A model generated the notes under the pieces. The model worked only from the letters and a program-made list of their open reading frames with translations. It did not search any database and was not told the DNA's origin. The translations under genes and the position numbers were made by a program. From JBBRGG01 sp038240875 (GTDB lineage: Bacteria > Planctomycetota > Phycisphaerae > Phycisphaerales > UBA1924), in the NCBI GenBank assembly GCA_038240875.1, contig JBBRGG010000009.1:1-30639 (forward strand): a stretch of DNA of 30,639 nt, written 5' to 3'. This document shows, piece after piece, positions 16,402 to 25,027 of the stretch (position 1 is its first letter; the number at the start of each line of letters is the position of its first letter).

Positions 16402-18333
16402 TCAGCACCCACCTGCTTCATACACGCCGAAGAACGCCGCGATGTCGTCGCCGGTGATCCCGCCGTCGACGTTGGCGTCGGCGCAGCCCGTTCCAGCTTC
16501 GTAGTCGGCGAAGAAAGCCGAAACGTCGTCGCCCGTCACGCCGCCGTCTTGGTTGTAATCAGCAGGACATGCTGGGCACGAAATGCACGCTGAATCTGAC
16601 GCATCGAGCACCGTCAACGTCGCGGCATTGCTGGTCACACTGCCACAGGCGTTGGTGACGACGCAGTCGTACGAACCCGAGTCCGTTGTGATCAAGCTCG
16701 TCAGCGTCAGCGTGCTCGTCGCGGCGGTTGGGTTCGTCGTTGTGTCAACATTCACACTGCCTTTGCGCCACTGATACGTAAGCGGGCCGGGTCCGCTCGC
16801 ACCAACGGCAATGCTCGCCGATCCGCCCGCACAGATGATGTCGCCCGTAGGCTGGATTACAATAGAACATGGAACAGCTCGCAACAGCAGCGCGTTGCCA
16901 TTCACATTAAACTCGCCATTCACGCCAACATTGAAGTTCAGTGGCGTAACAAGACCTCGCGGTGTGCCAGTCTGTGGGTTTGTCATAGTGCTGGCGTCGG
17001 CAACATTAATAAGTTGGTTATTTGAGATGTTCGCCGCATACGCGCTGGAGTGTCGAATGAGATTGCGAGATTGACCGAAGATTTCAACCTTATTATTTGC
17101 GATGATGATCGTGTTGTAGTTGGTCAATTGTCCTCCCATCGCCGGGCTGGTATCGCGAAAGCTAAAGAATCCTTCGGGGAATTCCGACGCAACGATCTCG
17201 TCGGCTTGAATATGGTTGTTAGTGAAAGAAAGATTATTCCACACGGCATCGCTCCAGAAGACGCCTCGGCCGGGGTTGATAACTATATTATTATTAAAGT
17301 CGAGCGGCCCCGGAGCGGCAGGAGTTTCGCTACCAGGGTCAAATGTGCTAAATAAATTGCCATAATCGCTGTCAACCGGAAAGTCGAAAACGTTTCGCTC
17401 GACGATCATGCCATTGTGCGGGCCTTCGATTGAGTACGACTTCGTGAAATAGTTGTTGCGAATGCGAAAGGTATATGGATTCGCGCCGGTAGGTGGCAGG
17501 AGCCCTCCGGCGAAACGAGGCACAGAGAGCACGCCGTCGAGATAGTTGTTCTCAATATCAACGTAATAGTCATTCTCAAACGGCAACTCGATAGCGAAGT
17601 CGCAGCGAATAGTGTTGTTACTGATGCGAGTATTGCGAAACTCACGTCCCTTTACCCCGAAAACATTATCAAGGCGGGTGCCGGTGCGCTCGAAGCGATT
17701 GTTGTCGATGACCGAAAGACCCATATAAGATATGAAGAGCGAGCCGCCGGTAGTGCCGAACGAACCGTCGCCGTTGACTGTCTGTCCACCGGCATCAAGA
17801 AAGCGATTATTCGTAATAGAGATATTGTCGCCGATGAATCCGCGAATGCCGCTCCAGCGAAAATTAACAAACTCTACGCCCGAGATCGTAACATTATTAC
17901 ACGCGATATAATGAATACCGCCATATACCTGCGGGCCGGTAAGCGTAACATTTCTTACACTAAGGTTTGCCTGGTCGCGTCCGAGATCGATCAGGTACGC
18001 ATTGGGATTTGAGAACTCAAAGTTAACGTCGGCGTCGTACCACGCAGCAACAGGAAATGCAAACCCCGGCGCGTTCTGAATGATCGTTTGCCCGGCTCCC
18101 GCACCGACAATTGACATCCCGTTCTTGAGCCTGAGCGTTGAAGGCAGCGTGTACGTGCCCGCCGCAACATTGACGGTTGTGCCAGGCTCGCCGCTATTCA
18201 CAGCATTTACCAACTCGGCGGTCGTCGTGACCGTCACTTGGCCCCACGCAATCGATGACCCCATCGCCGCGACCAACACCACCGTTGACCGAAGCATCAG
18301 TCCAAGTTGTTGTCTAATGTGGCTCGTGCTCAT
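16402..18333 (-). CDS. Exported right-handed beta-helix protein with Ig-like domain and GC-type dockerin-like tail
   Basis: 643 residues from the ATG at 18333, chosen because GGGGA lies at 18341-18345 (spacing 7) and a signal peptide follows (VVLVAAMGSSIAWGQ). The frame itself is open further upstream. Residues about 35-420 are a parallel beta-helix of the pectate-lyase type: an opening TTVNVAAGTYTLPSTL and GMSIVGAGAGQTII, then many turns with N-rich ladders such as NNVTISGVEF, ISNNTIRC and IENNYLDG. An Ig-like domain follows (GPLTYQWRKG ... DSGSYDCVVTNACGSVTSNAATL). The tail has two EF-hand-like loops (NQDGGVTGDD and NVDGGITGDD) and ends in EAGGC. No lyase active site could be identified, so carbohydrate binding or cleavage is only possible. 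Its 5' flank holds a 19-bp tandem repeat. Confidence 0.85.
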   Translation of the reverse strand: MSTSHIRQQLGLMLRSTVVLVAAMGSSIAWGQVTVTTTAELVNAVNSGEPGTTVNVAAGTYTLPSTLRLKNGMSIVGAGAGQTIIQNAPGFAFPVAAWYDADVNFEFSNPNAYLIDLGRDQANLSVRNVTLTGPQVYGGIHYIACNNVTISGVEFVNFRWSGIRGFIGDNISITNNRFLDAGGQTVNGDGSFGTTGGSLFISYMGLSVIDNNRFERTGTRLDNVFGVKGREFRNTRISNNTIRCDFAIELPFENDYYVDIENNYLDGVLSVPRFAGGLLPPTGANPYTFRIRNNYFTKSYSIEGPHNGMIVERNVFDFPVDSDYGNLFSTFDPGSETPAAPGPLDFNNNIVINPGRGVFWSDAVWNNLSFTNNHIQADEIVASEFPEGFFSFRDTSPAMGGQLTNYNTIIIANNKVEIFGQSRNLIRHSSAYAANISNNQLINVADASTMTNPQTGTPRGLVTPLNFNVGVNGEFNVNGNALLLRAVPCSIVIQPTGDIICAGGSASIAVGASGPGPLTYQWRKGSVNVDTTTNPTAATSTLTLTSLITTDSGSYDCVVTNACGSVTSNAATLTVLDASDSACISCPACPADYNQDGGVTGDDVSAFFADYEAGTGCADANVDGGITGDDIAAFFGVYEAGGC

Positions 18334-18381
18334 AGCAGTGTCCCCGCTAATTAAGTTACGTTGGGTCCAGAAATTGACATT

Positions 18382-18457
18382 CTCGAAACCATCTTCCAAG
18401 CTCGAAACCATCTTCCAAGCTAGAAACCATCTTCCAAGCTCGACACCATCTTCGCCG
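18382..18457. repeat. 19-bp tandem repeat, four copies, upstream of the beta-helix gene
   Basis: CTCGAAACCATCTTCCAAG at 18382-18400, the same at 18401-18419, one change at 18420-18438, and a more diverged copy at 18439-18457. There are no spacers between units, so it is not a CRISPR array. It begins 48 bp upstream of the start codon of the beta-helix gene, inside the likely leader or promoter region. Confidence 0.9.
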
Positions 18458-18822
18458 AGCCACGACCGCTCGCCTCGAAGCCATTTAACATACACGATTC
18501 AATAGGTATGCAGCAAATTTTCCAAGCAATTGTGTTTTATTTAGCTTAATTAACTCGTTTGATTCTATGATTACCCTGCTCAGCGCCAAAGGAAACACTT
18601 GTGTCTCTAGAATCCAGTCTGAAAGAACCATGAGGGTAAGCGAGTGGGTATTTTTTTATCATCGCTTGCACGAAAACCTGTATGACTAATAAAAAACCCC
18701 GGCTCACGCCAGGGGTTAATACATTCATTCACTTCATCTGCTTACCTGAAAGACTTTGCCGTCTTTATTTCCGAATGCCGAACGACGAATGCCGATTGTC
18801 GTGCCTGCCTTCTTGCCTTGCC
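18458..18822. other. Spacer between the beta-helix gene promoter side and the atpA 3' end
   Basis: About 365 AT-richer bases. It holds the atpA terminator (18690-18718) and presumably the promoter of the beta-helix gene. No supported gene was seen; a 60-codon minus-strand frame across the terminator is not credible. Confidence 0.55.
18690..18718 (-). terminator. Rho-independent terminator of atpA
   Basis: Read on the minus strand, AACCCC (18717-18712) and GGGGTT (18700-18695) form the outer stem, with GGC/GCC pairs inside, directly followed by a run of T (AAAAAA on the plus strand at 18691-18696). It lies about 105 bp after the atpA stop codon. Confidence 0.88.
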
Positions 18823-20394
18823 TTACGCCTTAAATCCCGCCTTAAAAGCCTTCACGGCTTCCTCAAGCTTCTTCTCTACAGGTTTGATATCAGGCTTGGC
18901 AACAAGTTCATCGCGAATCGGCTTGCCAACAGTCTTCATATATTCAAGCAACCCAGTCTCGAACGCACGCACTTTCACCACCGGCACATCGTCCAAAATC
19001 CCGCGCGTGCCCGCGAAGATCGAGATGATCTGATCTGTCACATTAAATGGCGTGTACTGGCCCTGTTTCAGCAACTCGACCATTCGTCGGCCACGATCAA
19101 GCTGCCGCTGCGTTGCCTTGTCCAGTTCTGTACCAAGCTGCGCAAAGGCTTCGAGTTCACGAGCCGACGCAAGGTCGAGTCGTAGCGAGCCCGAGATCTG
19201 CTTCATGGCCTTTACCTGCGCATTGCCACCGACGCGCGACACCGAGATACCGACGTTAATCGCGGGGCGAACGCCAGTGAAGAAGAGTTCGGGTTCGAGA
19301 TATATCTGGCCATCGGTGATGGAGATGACGTTGGTCGGAATATACGCCGAAACATCGCCTTCCTGCGTCTCAATCACGGGCAGCGCGGTGAGCGAGCCGC
19401 CGCCGTTCTCGTCGGACAACTTGGTTGCGCGTTCGAGCAAGCGGCTGTGGAGATAAAAGACGTCGCCGGGATACGCCTCGCGGCCCGGGGGGCGACGCAA
19501 TAGCAGCGACAATTGGCGATACGCAACTGCCTGCTTGGACAAGTCGTCATACACGCACAGCGCGTGCTTGGGCATGGGATTGCCATCGGGTAGCGTGGCA
19601 CCAGGGTTCTTACCCGTCCACATGAAGTATTCGCCCATCGTGCAGCCGGCGTATGGCGCGATGTACTGCATAGGTGCCGGGTCGGACGCGCCCGCATTCA
19701 CGACGATCGTGAACTCCATCGCGCCATTCTTGCGAAGAATCTCAACGACCCCCGCGACCGTCGATTCCTTCTGACCTACGGCGACATAAATACACACCAC
19801 CGCATCCTTGGTTCCCCAATACTGCTTCTGGTTAATGATCGCGTCAATCGCGACAGCGGTCTTGCCCGTCTTGCGGTCACCAATGATCAACTCCCGCTGA
19901 CCTTTACCAATTGGGATCATGGCGTCGATAGCCTTGATGCCAGTCTGGAGAGGTTCGGTCACGGGCTGCCGCTCGGCGATGCCCGGCGCGATGATGTCAA
20001 CCTTGGAGAACTTGGTCGCGTTCAACGGACCCGCGTCATCTAGCGGCCTTCCAAGCGGGTCAACCACGCGGCCCAAAATCTCTGGACCAACCGGCACTTC
20101 AAGCAGACGGCCCGTCGACTTGACGACGTCGCCTTCTTTAACCGAGAGGTAATCGCCATAGATGACAGCGCCAACGGTGTCGATGTTCAGGTTGAAGACC
20201 TGACCCATAATGACGCCTTCGTTGGTCTGGAATTCCAGCAACTCGCCAGCCATGGCCTTGCCCAAGCCATAGACGCGCGCGATGCCGTCGCCGACTTCGA
20301 CCACCCGGCCAACCTCGGAGACTTCAAGCTGAGGAGCAAACGCCTCGATCTCCTGACGAATGACGGACGCGATCTCGTCGGTGCGAATCTTCAC
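18823..20394 (-). CDS. atpA: F1 ATP synthase subunit alpha
   Basis: 523 residues from a GTG start at 20394, preceded by GAGGAA at 20402-20407. The frame is open upstream to 20601, but the extra 69 residues do not belong to the family. The start VKIRTDEIASVIRQEI is the normal alpha N terminus. It has GDRKTGKT (P-loop, with Lys where GDRQTGKT is usual), VYDDLSKQAVAYRQ, and VGISVSRVGG, which includes the arginine finger acting at the neighbouring beta site. About 13 residues (NPGATLPDGNPMP, encoded at 19570-19608) are inserted between GEYFMWTGK and KHALCVYDDLSK. No atpH, atpG or atpD is adjacent: a divergent porin gene is upstream and a terminator downstream. The solitary gene suggests a split ATP synthase operon, or a second copy; the window cannot decide which. 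Confidence 0.96.
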   Translation of the reverse strand: MKIRTDEIASVIRQEIEAFAPQLEVSEVGRVVEVGDGIARVYGLGKAMAGELLEFQTNEGVIMGQVFNLNIDTVGAVIYGDYLSVKEGDVVKSTGRLLEVPVGPEILGRVVDPLGRPLDDAGPLNATKFSKVDIIAPGIAERQPVTEPLQTGIKAIDAMIPIGKGQRELIIGDRKTGKTAVAIDAIINQKQYWGTKDAVVCIYVAVGQKESTVAGVVEILRKNGAMEFTIVVNAGASDPAPMQYIAPYAGCTMGEYFMWTGKNPGATLPDGNPMPKHALCVYDDLSKQAVAYRQLSLLLRRPPGREAYPGDVFYLHSRLLERATKLSDENGGGSLTALPVIETQEGDVSAYIPTNVISITDGQIYLEPELFFTGVRPAINVGISVSRVGGNAQVKAMKQISGSLRLDLASARELEAFAQLGTELDKATQRQLDRGRRMVELLKQGQYTPFNVTDQIISIFAGTRGILDDVPVVKVRAFETGLLEYMKTVGKPIRDELVAKPDIKPVEKKLEEAVKAFKAGFKA

Positions 20395-20797
20395 GGGGAG
20401 GTTCCTCGTCTGGCCAAGTTTTGAATAGCCTTGGCGTGCCTTGCGGCGTACGGAATCACTTTCAAAGCGGACACATTTAAACGCCTCGCCGACACGGCCC
20501 GCAACGGCTGCTAGGCTGCCCCAAATACCGCTGCTTCGGGCGCGAATCAGTAAGGATCCAAGGGTAGCGCGTTCCCACCCCCGCGGAAAGCGCGATGCCA
20601 TCGTCCATTACTACTCCATCTACACAGGCTTGCCGCAGCCCCACAATCAGCGAGACAGGTAAATTTATCTATCTTCCGGATCAATCCGATGTAGGAACAA
20701 GATCTGTCTGTGTGACCGTCGCCTCAATAGGTATTCTCAACCTCACAGGCTGTCTTTGTCTTTCTCGACAACTCGCTCCAAACTCTGGAATCAACAA
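20395..20797. promoter_or_regulatory. Divergent region between atpA and the porin gene
   Basis: About 400 bases separating the GTG of atpA (minus) from the ATG of the porin (plus). It must carry both promoters. Only the atpA ribosome binding site (20402-20407, minus) is clear. Open frames crossing it have no family resemblance. Confidence 0.5.
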
Positions 20798-22111
20798 ATG
20801 GCCTTCTCTTGCGTTCGCCTAGCTACTCTTAGTGCATCAGTTCTGGCGATTTTCTCAATAGCTTCGCCGATGTTCGCTGCCGATCCGGCCTCTACATCAA
20901 CATCTCCAACATCAATATCTTCAACATCATCATTTCCAGCAGCCGCCGAACTTGTGGCCGCCGCGTCAAAAGAACCATCTCTCACGCCCCAAGCCGCCTC
21001 CGCAGGCCACGACGGCAAACGCTTCTTCATCGATGATGGCTCGGGCAACCGCCTCACATTCAGTGGCGTAATCCAATTCCGCTACCAAGCCACCATCCGA
21101 AACGCACCCGCACCCATTCCTTCTGACCCAGATCTGGCCGACCAAGATCCTAAAGACTTTACCCATGGCTTCTCCAACCGTCGCGTCCGCCTCGGTGCCC
21201 AAGGCACCATTCAAAAGGACACAACCTACCGCATCGAAATCGACTTCGCTGGCGGCCCCGCCAATCTCATTGACTCGGCAATCACCCACAACCTTGGCAA
21301 AGGTCTTTCCATCCGCGCTGGTCAATTCAAACTCCCCTTCCTTCGAGAAGAAATCATCTCCCACACGGTACAGCTCGCCACCGATCGATCTCTCGTCAAT
21401 ACTGTCTTCACTCTCGACATTTCCCCCGCCATATCTTTGGACTGGAAAAACGACACCTACCGCGCATCATTCAGCTTCAACGACGGCGGAGGCGTGAACA
21501 ATACCTATTACGACAACCCGCGTGAAGCCGATTGGGCTCTGACCGGACGCATCGAACGAGCCATCACCGGCCCATGGTCGCAGAGCGAACAATTCACGTC
21601 GTGGATCGGCGACCCCTTCTCCCTCTACTTAGGTGCTGCTGGGCACGCACAACAAGGTGGCGATACTGGCTCAATCACTGGCGCGACAAACGACGTTGAT
21701 TTCTACGGCTTTACCGGCGACGTCATGCTCAAGGGAAATGGCTGGAACGCCTTCGCAGCCGTCGTCGGTCGAACCTCGCAAATCTCTTCTGGCGATGTCA
21801 GCGACTATGGCTTGCTGCTCCAAATCGGTGCATTTGTCGCCGAACAACACGAACTTTTCGCCCGCTATGCCTTAATCGTGCCCGACACCGATCGCTCGAC
21901 CGACGACGCCTTCCACGAAGTGATCTTCGGCCATAACTACTACATTTCTCCCAAGTCGCACGTCGCCAAGCTCACCACCGAAGTGGTCTGGTTCCCAGGC
22001 GACCAAGCCGGGTCGGCTTCGCTCATCAAAGAGAACGCCAACCGTGGCTTCCTCAACTCCGACGAACCCAACGAAGTCACTCTTCGCATACAGCTCCAAG
22101 CCGTCTTCTGA
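20798..22111 (+). CDS. Phosphate-selective porin (OprP/OprO)-like outer-membrane protein
   Basis: 437 residues from the ATG at 20798. The frame runs upstream to a TTG at 20756, but the ATG gives a proper signal peptide (ATLSASVLAIFSIASPMFA|ADP). A low-complexity Ser/Thr stretch follows the cleavage site. The mature part has the porin O/P pattern: a segment beginning LTFSGVIQFRYQ, then FSNRRVRLGAQGTI, TTYRIEIDFAGG, LSIRAGQFKLPF, and alternating aromatic beta strands to the C terminus, which reads VTLRIQLQAVF and ends in phenylalanine as outer-membrane barrels do. Family members pass phosphate or other anions across the outer membrane, but many homologues have unknown cargo. It supports a Gram-negative type envelope. 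The FNR gene follows after 89 bp. Confidence 0.8.
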   Translation: MAFSCVRLATLSASVLAIFSIASPMFAADPASTSTSPTSISSTSSFPAAAELVAAASKEPSLTPQAASAGHDGKRFFIDDGSGNRLTFSGVIQFRYQATIRNAPAPIPSDPDLADQDPKDFTHGFSNRRVRLGAQGTIQKDTTYRIEIDFAGGPANLIDSAITHNLGKGLSIRAGQFKLPFLREEIISHTVQLATDRSLVNTVFTLDISPAISLDWKNDTYRASFSFNDGGGVNNTYYDNPREADWALTGRIERAITGPWSQSEQFTSWIGDPFSLYLGAAGHAQQGGDTGSITGATNDVDFYGFTGDVMLKGNGWNAFAAVVGRTSQISSGDVSDYGLLLQIGAFVAEQHELFARYALIVPDTDRSTDDAFHEVIFGHNYYISPKSHVAKLTTEVVWFPGDQAGSASLIKENANRGFLNSDEPNEVTLRIQLQAVF

Positions 22112-22200
22112 AGCAAGTTGTCTATCAAGTTCTACAACAATCTGGCATACCTGCTTCATCCGTGCCTACTTCGCCACTCTTGCGGCGCAATAATCCTGCA

Positions 22201-23172
22201 ATGAGCACCTCCTCCGCAGTTCTTGGCACCCCCGAGCTTCCACCCGCGCAGATGCACCTGGTCTCACCGATCAAGCCGGTTCAAGGCCGCGTCATCGAAT
22301 CTCGTCGCTGCACCGCTTCGACCAAAGCCGCTAGCTTTATCCGGCATGTCACAATCGATGTCTCCCACACTCCCTTGGCAGGAAATTTTCTTGCCGGACA
22401 GTCCTTCGGGGTACTAACCCCAGGCCTCGACTCAAAGGGCCAGCCCCACAAACTTCGCCTGTATTCCATCGCGTCGCCACGCCAAGGCGAAGACGGTTCC
22501 GGCAACGTCCTTGCCACCACTGTTAAACGCACCATCGACGAGCACCACGAAACCCACTCCCTCTTTTTAGGTATTTGCTCCAACTACTTGTGTGATCTTC
22601 GCGAAGGCGAACCTGTCAACGTCTCGGGGCCCAATGGCAAGCGCTTCTTGCTGCCTTCAGACCCCCACTCTCATGAGTACGTTTTCTTCGCCACTGGAAC
22701 AGGCATCGCCCCATTCCGAGGCATGTTGATGGAGCTTGCTGCCGCTGACTATAAAGGGCGAGCATTGCTGGTCTTGGGCTCGGCGTACGCCACCGACATT
22801 CCCTATCACGCCCAGCTACAAGCGCTTGCGGCTCAATACTCGTGGTTTACGTACCAGACCGCGATCAGCCGCGAACGCCAAGCCGATGGCCAAGGCCCTC
22901 TGTATGTCCAAGATCGTCTACACAATGAAGCGAGCCCCGCCGCAGAAATCCTTGCTTCTTCCCGAGGTCTTCTCTATGTCTGTGGCATCGCCGGAATGGA
23001 AATTAGCATCTTCCAGAAGTTGGCTCTCATCCTTTCCGAAGCCGCCCGGTCGCAATACCTGGCACTTGAATTTGAAGCCAACGACCCGCTCGCGAACCCA
23101 CTATCATGGGATCGACGCATGCTCAACAAACAGATCAAGCTCACAAGGCGAGTATTCCTCGAGGTCTACTAA
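22201..23172 (+). CDS. Ferredoxin-NADP(+) reductase, plant-type FNR family
   Basis: 323 residues from the ATG at 22201; a GTG at 22162 is an alternative, and neither has a clear ribosome binding site. It binds FAD and passes electrons between ferredoxin or flavodoxin and NADP(H). Motifs are LRLYSIASP (FAD isoalloxazine/ribityl binding), ICSNYLCDL (very close to the plant-type CSNFLCDL), GPNGKRFLLP, GTGIAPFRGML (NADP-binding loop), YVCGIAGME, and a C-terminal LEVY whose last residue, Tyr, would stack on the flavin. These features are those of the plastid/cyanobacterial-type branch rather than bacterial Fpr. It is co-directional with the porin gene, probably by chance or shared transcription. 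The acceptor ferredoxin is not in the window. Confidence 0.9.
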   Translation: MSTSSAVLGTPELPPAQMHLVSPIKPVQGRVIESRRCTASTKAASFIRHVTIDVSHTPLAGNFLAGQSFGVLTPGLDSKGQPHKLRLYSIASPRQGEDGSGNVLATTVKRTIDEHHETHSLFLGICSNYLCDLREGEPVNVSGPNGKRFLLPSDPHSHEYVFFATGTGIAPFRGMLMELAAADYKGRALLVLGSAYATDIPYHAQLQALAAQYSWFTYQTAISRERQADGQGPLYVQDRLHNEASPAAEILASSRGLLYVCGIAGMEISIFQKLALILSEAARSQYLALEFEANDPLANPLSWDRRMLNKQIKLTRRVFLEVY

Positions 23173-23535
23173 ATACATGCGTGCAGATTAGATTACCAGC
23201 AACGATCCAAGAATGGGTGCCCGCCTTTGCCAAGTGCCTTGCAGATTTTTTGCCACCGCGGTTTTGCTCTCGCGCATTTGCCCAAAGGCTTTTCCGCATC
23301 ATCTACGCCAGCGGCGCATCCCGCGCGTACCTTTCACGCACCCTACGCCAGCACTTGCAGGTATTTGACCCTGCCTCCTCGTGCTGTTACGTTGCCTGTC
23401 CAGTTTCTTGCCATAATAGTTTTTAGCCAGTCTAATTTCTAGTCCGACCCCTTTCACCAAGCCCTCACCCTCGGCACGCCAAGGCTCTTCGACGCGACCC
23501 GTCGAACCATCCCTGACTGCCACCGGAGCGACGAC
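23173..23535. other. Spacer between the FNR gene and the exported helical-repeat gene
   Basis: About 360 bases. Open frames in it have no ribosome binding site, domain or codon pattern that would support a gene. No terminator with a T-tract was recognised. The only clear signal is GGAG at 23525-23528 for the next gene. Confidence 0.5.
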
Positions 23536-24792
23536 GTGACCAGCGCCGCCGACATAAACCTTCTGTCTACCAATCACGCCCACTCAATTCGTACTGCATG
23601 CACAGCCGCTTGTGGCCTAGCGACTTCAACTCGCGCGACTCGCTCATTGCGACTGGCAGCATGCGGGCTTGCGTCGATCGCGTGGCTTGCCTTTGTCCCG
23701 GTAACGAACGCGCAGGCCCTAGCTCCTGAACTCATCACCACGGTTTCTCTCGACGCATCGCAAAAAGCACAGGTCAAAGCCTTTATCGACCCATTCGTCG
23801 TTCAGCTTGCCAGTGGCGAGCAGAAGAAGATACAAGCCGCTCGCTCGGTGATTCTTGACCCATTGGGCAAGCAAGGGGTTTCGGTTTCGTTCAGGCTGGA
23901 ACTTTCCAACCAACTAGTCCCAACGCTGACCAAGCTTTTGACCGACGACGCCAAGAACGCTGCGGGCGCGAGCTCAATTAGTGCGATCAACGCGATCATT
24001 CTTGCAGGCGAACTTTCGACCGAGCAAGCTTCGACGCTGATCACTTCGTCTATTGGTTCTCCCAAAGCAGACCTTCGCTATCAAGCCGCGATGGCACTGC
24101 GCCGGACACTCGAAACGATAAAGGCTCAAGCGCCCGCGATGAGTGCTGGCCGTGCATTGGACCTGGTCCGCGCAATCGAAGACCGCATCAAAGCTGAGAA
24201 GGACCCACTGGTGATCGATGCTCTGGTTCGCGCGGGGTTAGCCGCGGGCGAAATACGTGTCGATGGCTTTGCACAAGTTCGTACCAAGGGCCTTGAAGTT
24301 GTTTCCAGCGGCATCGGCTCGCAGCTCAAGGAGCGCAAGGCTGATCCGCTTCCCGAATCACATGCAGAGGCGATTATCCGCGCGGGTTCGGGCGTTCGCG
24401 ACGCCATCACCGGTGCAGCTCAAGGCACGCGAGTCGATGTCTTGATCGCGAAAGCCGCGGCGGACTTAGGTGGCCAGCTCATCGCCCACGCCACACGAGT
24501 TGTTCAAGCTCAGCACCTTTCGCGTGTGAGCGACTCGGGAGAATCCGCCAACGTGCTTCGAGAGCGCTATGCCCAGATCGCTCAGCTTGGCGAAACGCTC
24601 GTCCTTGTCAGCGGCAAAACACTTAACGAATCATCTCAACTTCAAGGCAAGAACCTTGGCACAACCCTGCGTGCCAACACGACACAGTCTGATGCGAACT
24701 TCGCTCTCGATGCCCGCACGCTCGTCGGCCCCGAAGGCGTCCTCTCCAAAGCCCCGTTTGACTTTGAGAAGAACCGGTTTTTGGATAAGTAA
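23536..24792 (+). CDS. Exported helical-repeat (HEAT-like) protein of unknown function
   Basis: 418 residues from a GTG at 23536, supported by GGAG at 23525-23528 (spacing 7). The N terminus is long before the hydrophobic core (LAACGLASIAWLAFVPVTNAQA), giving a signal peptide that would be cleaved at TNAQA, about residue 60. The mature part is almost all helical and Ala/Leu-rich, with units such as GSPKADLRYQAAMALRRTL and DPLVIDALVRAGLAAG that resemble HEAT repeats. No catalytic residues, no membrane segment after the signal peptide and no dockerin-like tail are present. I do not recognise a named family; a periplasmic scaffold or binding role is possible. A TGA/TAA-free extension upstream is not supported. 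Confidence 0.7.
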   Translation: MTSAADINLLSTNHAHSIRTACTAACGLATSTRATRSLRLAACGLASIAWLAFVPVTNAQALAPELITTVSLDASQKAQVKAFIDPFVVQLASGEQKKIQAARSVILDPLGKQGVSVSFRLELSNQLVPTLTKLLTDDAKNAAGASSISAINAIILAGELSTEQASTLITSSIGSPKADLRYQAAMALRRTLETIKAQAPAMSAGRALDLVRAIEDRIKAEKDPLVIDALVRAGLAAGEIRVDGFAQVRTKGLEVVSSGIGSQLKERKADPLPESHAEAIIRAGSGVRDAITGAAQGTRVDVLIAKAAADLGGQLIAHATRVVQAQHLSRVSDSGESANVLRERYAQIAQLGETLVLVSGKTLNESSQLQGKNLGTTLRANTTQSDANFALDARTLVGPEGVLSKAPFDFEKNRFLDK

Positions 24793-25027
24793 CGCTCATT
24801 TCGCATCGCGTATACGCCTAATCTGACTTCGAGCAGACAGTCGACACATGAGATGCGCAAGAAATTGCTACCCCTAATATTTAGATTATTCGAAATCTTT
24901 GTACGCAATACACGATTAACTGCGTCCTTTGCGAATGAGCGAGACGGCACTACAAGACTAGTATCTATATACCATGGTGCTATTTCTTTATTTCTTTTTA
25001 CACAATATAAATCGCTGCCAAATTTAA

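Noticed and set aside
18382..18457. Possible CRISPR array
   Set aside because: The 19-bp units are directly adjacent, with no spacers, and no cas genes are in the window.
20395..20601. 69-residue N-terminal extension of atpA
   Set aside because: The GTG at 20394 has a ribosome binding site and gives the normal alpha-subunit N terminus; the extension has no family similarity.
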